DNA of 64,000 nt from the NCBI GenBank assembly GCA_026419785.1, contig JAODTK010003287.1, positions 62,001-126,000 on the forward strand. Reading direction: 5' to 3'. The notes beneath the pieces are model-generated. The model was not told the DNA's origin. It made no database searches and worked only from the letters and a program-made list of their open reading frames with translations. Numbering within the stretch: position 1 is the first letter of the stretch; each line of letters begins with the position of its first letter. The stretch comes from Sclerodactyla briareus (lineage: Eukaryota > Echinodermata > Holothuroidea > Dendrochirotida > Sclerodactylidae). Positions 1-11,599 of the stretch are shown here, one piece after another. Both the position numbers and the translations under genes were made by a program.

Positions 1-59
1 TGGGAGGAGAACGCCATTGACTGTCAACAAATGGATTGGAGCAGAGAATTGAGAGAAGT

Positions 60-95
<36 letters not shown>

Positions 96-912
96 AGGGA
101 GCGGCAGAACACTAGGCCTACATACCCATGTTCGTTCCAGGGGCGCGCCAGGATTTCTTCCCCGACGAGGGGGCCAGAGTTCCCCGGCGGCTCCCCACCG
201 GGGGAGGCGGGCCCCCCCCCCCCGATGGCGCCGCCCCTGGTCCGTTCAACAGTCTCCCTGCACAATTTCAACAGCCTTCCCATTTGTTGTGACGCTGGCT
301 AGGTCCTCGTTGACAACACCCTGGAAGTGGCGCCGCAAGAGCCCCAGGCTGTCGTTTGCGTCTCCGTCCTTGGCCGGGAGGGGTTCCCGACCCTTGTTCG
401 GTGTCAAGCTCCAGGAGCGTCTGGCTGTCGATTCCACGAAAATATGAACACGGTATAAAACAATACAAAAAATGGGTAGCTTACACTCATACTATGCAGT
501 GGTGGCGCCAAGATTTCCCCTTGCCCCGCGGGGGATCCGAGTTACCCGACGGGGGTTCCAAGTTCCCGCCGAGGCTCACCCTACCCCCTATGTCCAACCT
601 GTATTTTTTATGTTTTCATTTTTAGAACATTTTTCTTGAAGAAAGGAAACGAAGAAATGAAATACACAATGGTGGAGGGCACATGTTTACTTTCAATAGC
701 TTCCCACTCAATTAGGCACCCTTATTAGTAGAATAGTCGGTATTCCCTATAACTGCACGAAATCCCTGGGCACATGCGTCGTGAAAGCAACACCACTCTA
801 CACAGAGGCAAAAACATTGGTAGAAACTGCAAGAACGAGTATCCTCCTCCCCAAAGAATTGTTTTAGCTCAAAACCAGCTATGCTGGTTTGAGCTATTTG
901 GAATCTGCATGT
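1..912. repeat. GC-rich dispersed repeat with long poly-G tract
   Basis: A run of about 34 G begins at 61. Two related GC-rich stretches follow, near 140-235 and 500-600. Each begins with a word like GGCGCCA(A/G)GATTTC and continues with purine- and pyrimidine-rich blocks (CCCCG, GGGGG, TTCCCCGG). This resembles the G-tract-bearing ends of the elements at 13.5 and 24.7 kb. The open frames across it are created by the G-run and low complexity, so I do not call a gene. From 600 to 912 I see nothing recognisable. Confidence 0.5.
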
Positions 913-913
913 C

Positions 914-915
914 AC

Positions 916-1005
<90 letters not shown>
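914..1005. repeat. (CTAT)n microsatellite
   Basis: About 22 uninterrupted CTAT tetranucleotides. The tract lies immediately left of the tandem array that starts near 1.1 kb, so it may be the microsatellite arm of that composite element. The YLSI-type open frame across it is simple-repeat translation, not a gene. Confidence 0.97.
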
Positions 1006-1094
1006 CAGTGTTTAAAAAATTGCCTTTTGGGCTTCACATTAATTCTGTGATGGATTTCGACCGAACTTGGAAACATTGTTCATTGCCCATGGGA

Positions 1095-2735
1095 CATTTT
1101 TGACCTTGTGAAGGTCAAGGTCAAAGGCCATTAAAGGTGCAATATAGGCCATTATGGGTGAAATTTCAAAATGTATCTCCCCCCTAACCAAATTTTGTTT
1201 AACAGTGCTGATGTTCAGTCATAATATGGTCAACCATAACAACCGTACCTTCCGGGGTGTTCAGGAATTTTTGGTCTAAGAGGCCACTCGGGCCCAGGGC
1301 CCATTTTATGAAATTTCACACAAAGTTCTTGGAATTCGCATCTTCCTCTCCTCCCACAAATTCCAATTTGATTTTCTTCAAAGTTGATGATATGGTCCTT
1401 GGGTGGAGGTCCATTAGGGGTGGTTCAGGAATTTTGGGGCTCATGTCCCAGTTTGGGCCTAGGGCCCCCTTATATAAATACCGTCAAATTTTGTATCTCC
1501 TACAACTTTTTTTTCACAACGTGGCTGATGTTCAGCAGCCATGATGGTGGTCTATAGCCATATCTTGGTGCTCAGGGATTTGGTTCCATTGCCAGTGAGT
1601 GCCCAAGGGCCCATCATGAGGAATTTTGCAAAATGCTTCACCTCCTACAAATTTGATTACAGTGTTGACATTCATCATAATGATGTCTGACAGCTGTACC
1701 TTTGGGGTGTTCCGTTCAGGAATTTTTGGTCCAAGTTCCACTTTGGCCCGTCGGCCCATTTTAATAAAATTCCCCACAATTGTACTTTAAATGCATCTCC
1801 TCCCACAAGTTCAATTTGTTTCTTAAATTTACATGTAATGTTCTTTGGTTAGAGGGCCATTGTGGGTATTTGGGAATTTTGGGTACAGGGCCTATTTTGG
1901 CCCAGGTCCCATATGAATACCGCAAATCTTGTATCTTTCTGCAAATTTTGTTGCACATGCTGATTTTTGGTCATAATGTGTCTCAAAGTTGTACCTTCAG
2001 GGTGCCAAGGATTTTGGGACCCAAGGCCCAATTGTGTGTGGGTCCCTGGTGGTTACAACATCATGTTGAATTTACGCAAAATGCTTATGAATTTTGATGC
2101 TCATTGCTGACATACTGTTGAAAAAAATGGTTCCTTGGGTTTTGGTGTTTGCTTTTCCAGGATTTTTCTCATGCACTTTGGCACGATCCATATCATGAAA
2201 TATCACGTCATGGTACTTGCAACTCCTCCCCCGAGTTCCAATTGATTTTTGCTTGTAACTACTTGGGTTGTGACCAATTGGTGGTGTTTGCGAACTTCTG
2301 GCCAGAGGCCCGAAGTGGGCCCTATGGCCCATAATGTGAAATCAGGCAAAATGCTTCTCTACAAGATTTACGGTCTAATAGCCTACGCCTCCAGCGTTTT
2401 CGGAATTTTGGAACTTGAGGCCCAGTGTGAGCCCAATGCCCATTGTGCATCACGCAAAATGCTTCACATCCTACCAACTTTTAGTGCATTATGTTGATGT
2501 TCGATCATAATGATGGAATAAGCCCTACCTACAGACTTTTCTGGTCAACAGTTGTTAAAGGGCATAATAAACTTCATGTGAAAAAACTGCACACATCTGC
2601 AAATGCTTTTTCCCTCTACAGATTTAGTTGGATTACATGGAACTCTGGTCCAGCATTTCACAGAATTATGGTAACTGATGGTTCAGGGATTTTAAGGTCG
2701 CAGTCTGAAAGGCTATGCTGAAATAGTGTCATATT
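1095..2735. repeat. Degenerate tandem array A, about 150-bp units
   Basis: The array opens with an AAGGTCAAGGTCAAAGG cluster at about 1110-1126. A motif of the form GGGTGTTCAGGAATTTTTGG then recurs at about 1254, 1427, 1575, 1706, 1865, 2000, 2150, 2395 and 2680. It is accompanied by GGGCCCA and by GCAAAATGCTTC / CTCCTACAAATTT blocks. Units are diverged and carry many small indels. Open frames on both strands here are repeat artefacts. Fragments of the same family appear at 3.83, 24.15, 25.93 and 62.3 kb. Confidence 0.8.
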
Positions 2736-4380
2736 TTCAATGAATTATCGAATAAATTGAATTGATGTTGAAAGTTTATGTCTGCAGCATTATCTTACAA
2801 CTAAAATATACCAGTTGTTATAAGCTGAGACATTCGCTAGCCCAGTAAATGAATTTACACTGCAGGGGCCTGTCACTGGTACCCAAATTTACTTATTAAC
2901 TAATTTGATTTTGTCATGCTTTCACACTTTCATCCCCAGTATCAATTATTGACTCATTGACTTGTATCCATTCCCTTAATCCCCCCAATTCTAGCCCAAA
3001 TCTTGTATTCCATTTCAGCCTGAGTGGGTCAACCCTCTCTGGTCATCCATGCCTATTCACTTCTAGGCAGAGAAGACCTCTGTTTACTCTTTGTCATAGC
3101 TGCCATGTCTTATTTTTTTTTGGAATGGGGAGTTGGGGGATGGACAACCTTGGGACTCTCATAAAATATCATCACCTAGTGAGAGTGTAGTTTATTATTA
3201 ATTAAGTACATATAAAAGGGTATGTGGTTCATGCAAAGTGCATTGGAAATGGGGCTTTCGAGAGGTTACTCTTGTTTTGATAGGTGCATTAGGTCTGTAG
3301 TCCTGGGGTCAGTAGCCAATGGGACCTACAGTTTTGGCAGAAGGCTTGGGCCCATGTGAATTGGAACTACCTGGCAGCCTGTGGTGAATCTGTACCCTTC
3401 AAACATTGACACATCCCTGCTCTCTAACTCCATTCAAGTTAAAGTTGAGTCATAAATTATTTCTTAATCATTCTATGTGAGGGTGCACCTCCTTTGCCTA
3501 TTTTTGTTCCAAGCATGTGACAAAATAATGTTTGCGCCGGTAGTCACTATTAGTCTATTGGTCATTTGCCAATTTTTGTGATGGCCATTTGTCAACATGT
3601 TACAGAGACTGACTCATTGCAGTCATTCCTACTATTTTTTTTTACCTGACTCCACAGTCCATGGTGGCTTCTGTCAAGCGGCCTAATTCTCCCTCATAAT
3701 AAATTGGATAATATTGTTGGGTCCATTTGACATATGACCGATGGAAAAAAAACCCGTAGGGTATTCATCTAGTGTTCATTCCGATTATTTTGCACATTGA
3801 ATTCATACACAAACATTCCAACCCTGAACTGGACCCATCTTTGACCATGTGAAGGTCATTTAAGGGCAACATATGAGGCCGTTGTGTGGAATGCCTTTCC
3901 CTCTCACTTGGTCATTCTTGTGATGGATGATGGGCCTAACCTGAGTAACAATGTCATTGACTCTAAGACACATCTTCGGCCCCTTGAAATCAATGTGAAA
4001 GGTTCCGTACAGAGGGTATAGGCCATTGTTTGAAATTGCCTTATATTTGCAAACACAGTTTTACACGGGTTCAAGCCATGTATATAAAGAATCGGAGGAT
4101 TACCTTGAGATGGCGAAACTGGCTACGAACCGACAATTCCGGTAAGGTCATTCGAGGTGAGTTGAGGTCAAAGGTATACAGATGTGAGTTAACTGGATGA
4201 TCGCAATGGCCACCTCCCAACCACCCCTTACCCGACGTTTCGATATCAGCTGTTGCACAGCAAATGTTTCTACCCCTGAAGTGACCTTGCTTGCGTTGGT
4301 CACTTTTGAAATTAACCCCCGCCCAACTTGCACCTAACTTGTCCAAAACATCAGCCATGTGTAACCTGTTTTAAGGCGTC
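2736..4380. other. Non-coding; one array-A fragment
   Basis: I see no supportable gene. Near 3830-4060 a fragment of array A recurs (TTTGACCATGTGAAGGTCATTTAAGG, then a GGCCGTTGTGTGGAATGCC-type block). A minus-strand frame at 4071-4358 starts with an ATG, but has no recognisable domain and overlaps AGGTCA-type repeat sequence. I do not call it. Confidence 0.45.
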
Positions 4381-4439
4381 TAATTGACCTTTGGTGACCT
4401 TGACAGGCAAAGGCGTAGGATTCATTTGCACCATATGGC

Positions 4440-5405
4440 GGGACTGAAAACACACACGAGCGCATGTTCACAGACGTTAAACGCACGCCCAGCACACAAA
4501 CACACCACACACAGAAGGAACACAACGCACACACCGCAAGCACATTAGTGTTTACGCAAAGGTGCGGAATTGCTCAAAATTCCCACACAGGAATTGAATG
4601 TGCGAAAACACTGTTTTTTGGATTCCTGACGAGTCGAGAAATCTATGCATCATGATGTATTTGTATGGTTTGTTGTATGTGTGGTGGTGCGTATGTGACT
4701 GCCAGCTTGTAAACACGATAACTCGACCCCACCTGATTGATGAAGCGCAAACTTGGTATGTGTTGGTTCCCCATGATGAGTACATGAAATCTTGTTTTGG
4801 GTCGTGTCCAGGTCATCTGAGTCACCAAGGTCAAAGTCTGAAAACTTGTAAACACCGTTTAAGTCCATCATGGTTGGTCCGATCAGTTGAAATTGGTGGA
4901 TAAGCTTTCTTACGGGAAGTACAGGAACCCTATTGTTTTTTAGTTCGGTCTGTGAATTTTGGGGTCAAAAATAGAAAATTTGAAGTCGATCTTTTGTTTA
5001 ATTTTTGGCTTGTAAAGACGATAACGCGACCCCTCCTGGATGGATGAAGCTAATAGTTGGTATGTGTATTTTCCATGATGAGTACATGAACCTTGTCGTT
5101 TTTGGAGTCATCTGAGGTCACCAGAGGTCAAGTCTGAAAACCTTGACTTCAGGTGTGGCTTTCTTATCAAGAGTACAGGAACCTATTGGTTGGTTGGCAA
5201 ACTGGGAAATTTGTCAGACGTTATGTTACCCCATATGAGCTGGTACAATCTTTTATTTGTCCTTGTGTCTGTCATAAAGATCAAGGATGCACTGAGCCTT
5301 TTGGCTTTCCGGTTATGTTTATTGCCAAGCCAGCACGCGTAGGCCTTGCTAGATGTTCCATAGGCTTTTGATCGACATAATTTCGCAGGGCAGAACTGTG
5401 GCATG
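4440..5405 (+). repeat. Array B family copy with CA/TG arms
   Basis: A CA-rich stretch (4450-4535) and a TG-rich stretch (4665-4700) precede GCCAGCTTGTAAACACGATAACTCGACCCC. Then come the B-type blocks: CCATGATGAGTACATGAA, GGTCATCTGAGTCACC and AGCTTTCTTACGGGAAGTACAGGAACCC. The copy ends with a block (5153-5340) ending in AAGGATGCACTGAGCCTTTTGGCTTTCC. That same right end occurs at about 47.3-47.48 kb, so this is a dispersed unit with defined ends and not a random duplication. Confidence 0.75.
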
Positions 5406-6065
5406 AGGCTACAAACTTTATAACAACCACTCAAATTCACTGTAGAATAACGTTATTGATGACAAATCGAGAAACCATCAATTATGAAGCCGGTATGTAG
5501 ATGGGTTAATACACATTCAAAAAAGGATTGAAGTATGTTACTTTCAAGGCGTCTTCATTTTTTGTTTGGACTAAGCTCGGTCCTGGCTGTACAAATTCAT
5601 AGCAAGTTCCAGTAGCTTTAGGCGTACTGCTGGCTACCTTGTGGGAATCAGTAATCCATCAAAAATTACCAATTTTGTGTTTGATTTCATCTCACAAAAT
5701 ACATGTAATTTTTGTCTGGAAAGAGTATTCACTGTGGGCCATAAAAACTGTTGTCTTTGAAGGATGTGCCCTTCGGCATCAGTCGTGTAGCTGTGGGAAG
5801 CAGGAACAGTATGGCAGGGAGTGGCACATTATCCCCGTGTTGAATGATTCGCGCCCTACCCACAAGCCTACACAGATGCCCACTTGTGTAGAATTGTTTG
5901 CAATGTAGTCGTTTAGAGAGAGGGAGACCAATTTGGGCCAGGAGAGAGGCTTAAGCCCTCAGCGCACACCCTTCCAATTGTCAAGAAATTTGTGGCAATG
6001 TTCGGCGGTATGGGTAACAAAGATTCACTGATTTGTATTTTTAAGAATCCCCCAGTTTAGGACTC
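5405..6065 (+). repeat. Dispersed repeat D, copy 1
   Basis: This stretch aligns in the same orientation with 29455-30125. Shared blocks are AAATTCACTGT.GAATAACGTT, GGTATGTAGATGGGTT, CTACCTTGTGG.AAT.AGTAAT, TTTGTCTGGAAAG, TCGTGTAGCTGTGGGAAGCAGGAAC and GTTTGCAATGTAGTCG.TT.GAGAGAGGGAGA. The two copies differ by many substitutions and indels. No conserved reading frame links them, so I read it as a non-autonomous element of unknown class. Confidence 0.75.
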
Positions 6066-6069
6066 AGCG

Positions 6070-6155
6070 TAAACACTGACACGCACACACGGACACAAGC
6101 ATACACGTACACGTACTCACAATGCACACACCACCCACACACACACGTACAATAC
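6070..6155. repeat. CA-rich simple repeat
   Basis: An interrupted ACAC/ACGTACAC-rich stretch directly right of repeat D copy 1. It has no coding sense. Confidence 0.7.
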
Positions 6156-6597
6156 AAAGTAGACTACAAAGTTTCCTTTCGCAAGCGATTATTTTTGGAA
6201 GTGATTTATTTTACTAATTCTATTCTGTGACCAAAATTAGCATAGCTTAGGGATAGAGCGTACAGCAATAACTATGTTCCCCAGAATTATCACATTATTA
6301 TCCATTTCCGTTCTTGCCAGCTCAAGAGTAATCTGCGATAGACAAAAATGAAGGTCGGAAATCCGTGCAAACATAGCACAAAACATCGACCGTGCTTGGC
6401 AAAATAAGATGAAGTCTTGTGTAAAGACACCCCTCTAATGAGGAAAGATCAAGATCACCTGTTGGCGTGGCAGTCAGGAATCAATGACATTTGGTGTGTT
6501 TCTTAGTTAAGTTATATAGGTGGTAACATATCTGTGTCTGTTCGTAATATCCTATGATTAATGAACGTACTCCTAAGCATCGTCTGTAGTTGGTCAC

Positions 6598-6840
6598 CTG
6601 TTGGGGGGTCAAGTCCACGATCGGATTGGATACGCTAATACCCAGATTAGCAGCTTCATCGCTGTCTCCTCCGTAGATCGGGCCACCGATAGCTTCGATC
6701 TCTCGAATGCGGACACATTGGACTCGACTTGTCGCATCTGCTGGTGCCGTTTCGTGTTTAAAAAACCACAGCCAAGCTCGTGGTGGATGATGAGGCACTC
6801 CACCGGTAAGCTTCGGAAGAATCACACGAGGCGTCGCCAT
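6598..6840 (-). CDS. Candidate first coding exon, unknown protein (minus strand)
   Basis: On the minus strand an ATG at 6840-6838 opens 81 codons that begin MATPRVILPKLTGG. They include a W/F-rich stretch (RAWLWFFKHE), a basic/acidic stretch (RIREIEAI), and end NPIVDLTPQQ at a splice-donor-like CAG|GTGACC (GT at 6597-6596). Codon composition looks protein-like and the frame is open to the donor in phase 0. Further exons would lie below 6.6 kb, where I could identify none; that region is repeats. I do not recognise the family. It could be a 5' exon with a very long intron, a relic, or chance. The frame continues past the donor for about 40 codons, but that part looks intronic. Confidence 0.4.
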
Positions 6841-7139
6841 GTTCAACGGAGCTTAGCAACAGTAACAAACGACCAAAAAACAAGAACCTGCGAAAATGTA
6901 CCGAATAAGTTTACGCGTAACAGTAACAGAGTGTAGGGTAGGCAGTAATAAAAAAACAACAACTTTTTTAAACAATTTGTTATTTCTCCTAAAAACTGAT
7001 CCTCTAATCGAACGAACAGCATTTATGTACTTATGTGGACATCAGCCTACTAGCTTGCAATTATAGTTGGGAGCACATGTGTGACTGAGCTTGATTACAA
7101 GCTGAATTTACCCGAAAACACCAAATAGTTACAAACTTT

Positions 7140-8345
7140 TATCTATTTGGGTAATTTAACCTTACTGACAGTCGATAGCCCTCGTGTAATCAACATGCTT
7201 GCTAAGCTTTCACTAGTCTGACGATTGATTGCGAGTTCCCAATATTTCCCAAGATACTTCTCTAATTTACCGTACATTATGACCAATAACGCGGTCGTGT
7301 ACTTATCATGGACAACATACCTACAAAGTTTAAAGGAACACTGCAGGCATGGATACACCAGAGGTTATATTATGGAGAATGGAAAACTGTATCTATAGGC
7401 TCAACACCCATTCGATTCCGATGTGCCTATATGCATTTTTATTGGCCTTCAAAGTTTGGGCCATTAAACAGAGAAATTGGGGAGAATCCCGATTGCGCAA
7501 TAACGCATGACGTCACACATGGACAACACAGGAAATTATGTTATGTATTGATTGCTTGATTTTGTTGAATAAGTCAAAATTTAGCAGAAGTCCTGTTGTC
7601 TTTCTCTCACCAAAGTAACCATCAACACCTACCAACCCACCTACAGCAATCCTCTCTCATAGACTGAATGCTCTCCGAAGTGAAATTAATGTTTGAATTT
7701 CAATAGAAAACAGAGAATGTTTGCAGGGTTGTGCAATTATTCCATCAGTTATCATTGCATGATGGGATGCATTTTGATCTTGCGCAATACACATGCTCCA
7801 GATTACACAAACTTCAAATGACTATAACTCCCGTAACGGAAAGTCCTATAAACTTCAGGTTTGGACTGATGCATTAAGATTTTCTCCAGCTATCAAATTA
7901 GCCCTTGTGTTAATCATCCTGCAGTTGTCCTTAAACGTTATTGGACCAGGCATGTTTATAAATGCTTCTCTTACAAGATAAGAGTAGCCAAATAGTTGTT
8001 ACAAGCTCTACGGTTTTCCCAAAATTCACCCCTTTTGATACTATAACCAATAGGGCTCGTGCAGTCATCATATGGGGCATACCTAGCAAGTTTGAATCTG
8101 ATCAAACCACACATGTTTGAATAATTGATTTCAATGCTTGATCTCAAGCTGAAAGTAGCCGAATTACAATTCGTTCTCCTTTTTTCTTTCGAATCAGTCT
8201 CTAATGGCACTATAATGCTCGTGTTCTCATCATGGGGAACTGGATTTTTCCAAGACATTTAATAAAGTTCCTCATGATTGTATAAAATAGTGGATCATCT
8301 TGTCGAAATACCTCTCTTGAATTATGTTACCTGGAACAAACGTGG
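7140..8345 (-). repeat. Array B/C superfamily copy in inverted orientation
   Basis: Blocks such as AATAGGGCTCGTG..TCATCATATGGGGCATACCTA.CAAGTTTGAA..TGATCAAAC recur at about 7270-7340, 8040-8105 and 8205-8250. They are the reverse complement of the B/C word set (TGATCAAGTTCAAACTTGGT...CCCCATGATGAGTACATGAACGCTATT). At least three degenerate units are present. The small frames on both strands are not genes. Confidence 0.6.
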
Positions 8346-8448
8346 TACAAGAGGACATAACCAGAGGTTTATTCAGCCACGTTGTAACAATTAACTCATC
8401 AAGATTCTTTTTTTCCTTGCTACCATACACGATTGGAATTGGTTGCCA

Positions 8449-8750
8449 TCCAGGTAGTTGAACTCATGAAGCAAAAACCAGATGACCGATATAAACGTGA
8501 ACTGAAGAGCTTTATCAAGCCAGACCCAAAAACAGTAATCCAGCTTCCTGACTCTCACTGTTGGCGTGATGATTCGTGAGCGTCCAGTGGATTTTTGCCG
8601 TGAAGTAGTACCAGATCCAGAACCCAGAAAGCACCGTTTGCAGCCCGGGCACGCGTTAGCTTGTACCAAGCAGGCAGTTCAGCAAGGACTCGATATCGAT
8701 AATCGATCCATCCAAGAACGTGAAAGAACTGGAACCTGATTTCAGCGGAA
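8449..8750 (+). pseudogene. Coding-like stretch, unrecognised, frame broken
   Basis: After an AG at about 8452-8453 the + strand reads VVELMKQKPDDRYKRELKSF, continuing to LPDSHCWRDDS before a stop near 8578. In another frame, from about 8568, it goes on MIRERPVDFCREVVPDPEPR and stays open to about 8740. The amino-acid composition (K/E/D/P mix, few low-complexity runs) is more protein-like than the surroundings. Splice or frame connections are unproven. It could be a decayed transposon-encoded protein or a broken exon. I cannot name a family. Confidence 0.25.
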
Positions 8751-8839
8751 TGTCTGGCTGCTTATGTATCAAGACCTCATTCTATAGCGTGGAACAGGAA
8801 TCTACGTCGGGGACTTGAAGGCACACTAAAAGCCAGGGG

Positions 8840-11095
8840 AGGGATTACGGGGGGGGGGGGGGGGAGGAGGCATTTGCGCCCCACTTTTTCCCTGACCTTG
8901 TTTCACTACCTTGTCATTTTTTTTATAAAAAAAAAACCGAAAAAAAACCCAATTCAGAAAAAAAAATCAAATTCCTATCACGTTCAGTAATCTAGCGATA
9001 GTTCAGAAAGGCATGTACTGTAAACTGTCTGCTAACAATTACATTTTCAAATGCTTACAGCTGGGTAAACTATGGAATGACCCCCAAAAAGTCTAAATAT
9101 TGCATCTACTCTCATCGTGAAATCCAAACGTTACCCCGCATTCTGCCTCATTACACCAAAAGTAATGTGCCCAGTCATGAGCATTGTAGAGTGTCAGCTA
9201 TAGCAAATATCTCATATTCAGCAAACTCACTTAAAGTCCTAAAATTAATATTGGAATAAACAAGATAAAAAACCACTGCCTACAAATAAGTAATTTTCTT
9301 AGAGATATTAGATGGAAAATTCTGCTTCAAAATATAGCACCATTTTGCATGTAACCTATCCCACAGGAGCCAAAAGTTTCAAAAGGTGAGGGGACACCCC
9401 TCCCCCTTATAGACCCTCCCCCAGGACGGCGAACAATCACAATCTTTTCCCCACCATTTTACCAACTCAAATCCCGCCCCTACATGAAGCAGTTGCCTAG
9501 CTTTTTCATCTTTCACACTGACTGTGGCGCAAGGGGCGGAGTCACAGGGGGGGGGGGGGGGGGGGGGGGGGCAAGGGGGGCGGTTGCCCCCCCCTATGGG
9601 TTTGAGCCGCAAAAAAATAAATAGTTGAACGAGCCGTGTTTTAACGCACTTATTTTCGTAGGGGTGGGGTGAGGTTTTGTTATATATGTTACGGTACTTC
9701 TACTATATCAAGTTAGTCGGATTCGAACAAATCTCGTAGAAGGGGGGAGGGCCCGTTCCACGCCAATCAATCCTAGTGGAAAACAATTGTGGGTGATAGT
9801 ATTTAACCTCTTGTGTAAATTAAAACCCCCAATTTTTTCGCGCTCTTCGGCGCGTGCCTGTTTTCTTCATCAGTTTTCATTATTTGATCCGATGATATCC
9901 CACGCTTGGATCTAATGTACCAAACTCAAGTTCGCGGATCAACAAACAAATCTCCCGAGCTAGGGTGCCACGTTCCCCCCAATCAATCCTAGTTATTGGG
10001 TAAATGAAAAACAACCCCAAAATCTTCGCGCGTCCCGGGCGCCTGGCTGTGTTTTCTGTGTCAATTTTCATTTGATCCGAGTATATGTCACGCATGGCAA
10101 CTTAATGTACAAACCTGAATTTCGCAGATTCGACCAACTCTTCGTAGAGGGGGGGGGGGGTGGGGCATGTTCCCCAATCCCCAAATAAAAAAAATGTTGT
10201 GGTGATAGTTTTTTAACACGTTAGGTAAAGAAAAACTCAAAAAATTTTCCGCGCGCTTCGCTCGCAGTGGTCAATGTTTTCTACATCAATTTCATTTGAT
10301 CCGATTATATGCCACGCATGATCGATTGTACCGAAAAAATCAAGTTTGTCGGATTCAAACAAATCTTCAAAGATGGGGGGGCAACGTTCCCCCCAATCAA
10401 TCCCTTGTGATAAACAAGAAAATGTTGTGGTGACAGTTTTTTACCACTTAGGTAAATCAAAAACCAAATTTTTCGCGAGATCGCGCGCGTGTGGTATTTT
10501 CTACAGCAAATTTTTCATGTTGATTCAGATGTATATGCCCAAAGATGATTCTACTGTACCGAAATCGAGTTGTCGGTTCGACAAACTCAAAGAGGGAGGT
10601 GGGACGTCCCCAATCAAAACGTTTTCGTAGATGGGGGGCATGGTCACCCAAATACCCAAATGAAAATGTTGTGTTGATAGTTTTAAAACTTAGTAAATCA
10701 AAAACCAAAAATTTTCGCGCGCTTTCGCGCGAGTGGTGGTGTTTATTTACAGCAATTTTCAATTTATCCGATTATATGCCAAGCATGTTGGAATCTCTTT
10801 GTACCGAAAATCAAGTTTTCGGATTCGAACAACCACCTTCAAAGATGGGGGGGGGATGCACGTTCCCCCCAATCAAAAATCAAAACCTTGTGAAAAAAAA
10901 GAACATGTGCTGAGGATAGTTTTAACACTATGTAAGTCCACAAAAAAAAAAAAATTCCACGCGCTCCGCACGCGTGCCGGTGTTTTCTTCGTCATTTCCC
11001 CCATTGACCCGTGTATGACACCTAATATCTACTTGTACCGTTGGGGCTGTCGACCTTCAAAGGGAAGGCGTCATCAGTATCCGGGGGGGGACGCA
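8840..11095. repeat. G-tract element with internal CGCGCG-hairpin tandem array
   Basis: Poly-G tracts lie at about 8850-8864 and 9549-9571. From about 9640 to 11070 a unit of roughly 165-190 bp repeats about eight times. Each unit contains AAAATTTTTCGCGCGC with a few bases and then CGCGCG (a self-complementary stem), TTTTCTACATCAATTTTCAT, GATCCGATTATATGCCACGC, TGTACCGAAAATCAAGTTT.TCGGATTC, a G7-G10 run, and GTTCCCCCCAATCAA. Related CGCGC stems occur inside the element at 24.67-25.9 kb, so the array is probably an expanded internal part of the same family. ORFs in it are artefacts. Confidence 0.75.
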
Positions 11096-11256
11096 TTCCG
11101 GCCACCCCAGTGGCATATCACCTCCAGCGGTTATGTAGTCCAACAATCGGCAGTACAAAGCTCAATACAATCTTACCCATTGCGCATAGGGCGCACTGTA
11201 TGAAGGCCTACGTTCACGATCGCGTTTTTGTGTGTATGCTATCATTTTATTGACTG

Positions 11257-11547
11257 CTATGCGGCGATGCTGGGTCGTTCAGGAACTTCCCTCTCCATCA
11301 TTAAAGTGAGAAAAATTAAATATGAAAATACCCAGTATACAAAATGGACCAGGACAAAAAAAAGCCCCACTAAAATATTTTCAGTGTCGATGTAACGGCC
11401 CAGAGAGGCGATCTTTCCCCCTGTCATCTGGGAGCTCGACGGCCCAAAAATTTTCCTGGTACGCTCGCGCCAACCTGTGGTGCGCTCCCTTAGATAGTCA
11501 ATCATCCAGTTTCGCCCCCCATATTGGAAAATCTGGACGCCGCCCGG
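11257..11547 (-). CDS. Candidate C-terminal exon of a membrane protein, Cys-loop-receptor-like
   Basis: On the minus strand a splice-acceptor-like TTTTCCGCACAG (AG at 11549-11548) is followed by 96 open codons and a TAG stop at 11259-11257. The product starts PGGVQIFQYGG and has a basic cytoplasmic-looking part (YLRERTTGWRERTRKIFG). It then has RYIDTEN directly before a hydrophobic segment of about 22 residues containing HFVYWVFSYLIFL, and ends PERPSIAA. The layout (charged loop, ID..., a final helix with a YW..YL core, short tail) resembles the fourth transmembrane segment and C-terminus of GABA/glycine-type Cys-loop channels. That is my inference from pattern only. Upstream exons would lie above 11.6 kb and I did not find them. 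An AATAAA on the minus strand (11251-11246) lies only a few bases after the stop. Confidence 0.42.
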   Translation of the reverse strand, partial: PGGVQIFQYGGRNWMIDYLRERTTGWRERTRKIFGPSSSQMTGGKIASLGRYIDTENILVGLFFVLVHFVYWVFSYLIFLTLMMEREVPERPSIAA

Positions 11548-11599
11548 CTGTGCGGAAAACAAATGGCAAGCGTGAACCGTCTTGGCAGCTGCGAGCAAA

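Noticed and set aside
774..1103. Open frame of repeated YLSI residues
   Set aside because: It is the translation of the (CTAT)n microsatellite; the same happens on the minus strand at 15.8-15.9 kb.
4071..4358. Minus-strand frame starting MADVLDKLGASW with a donor-like GGTAAG
   Set aside because: No recognisable domain or partner exons, and partly repeat-derived; weaker than the exon at 6598-6840.
9379..9612. Frame with CPPPPPPPPC motif
   Set aside because: It comes from a long poly-G tract in a repeat element.
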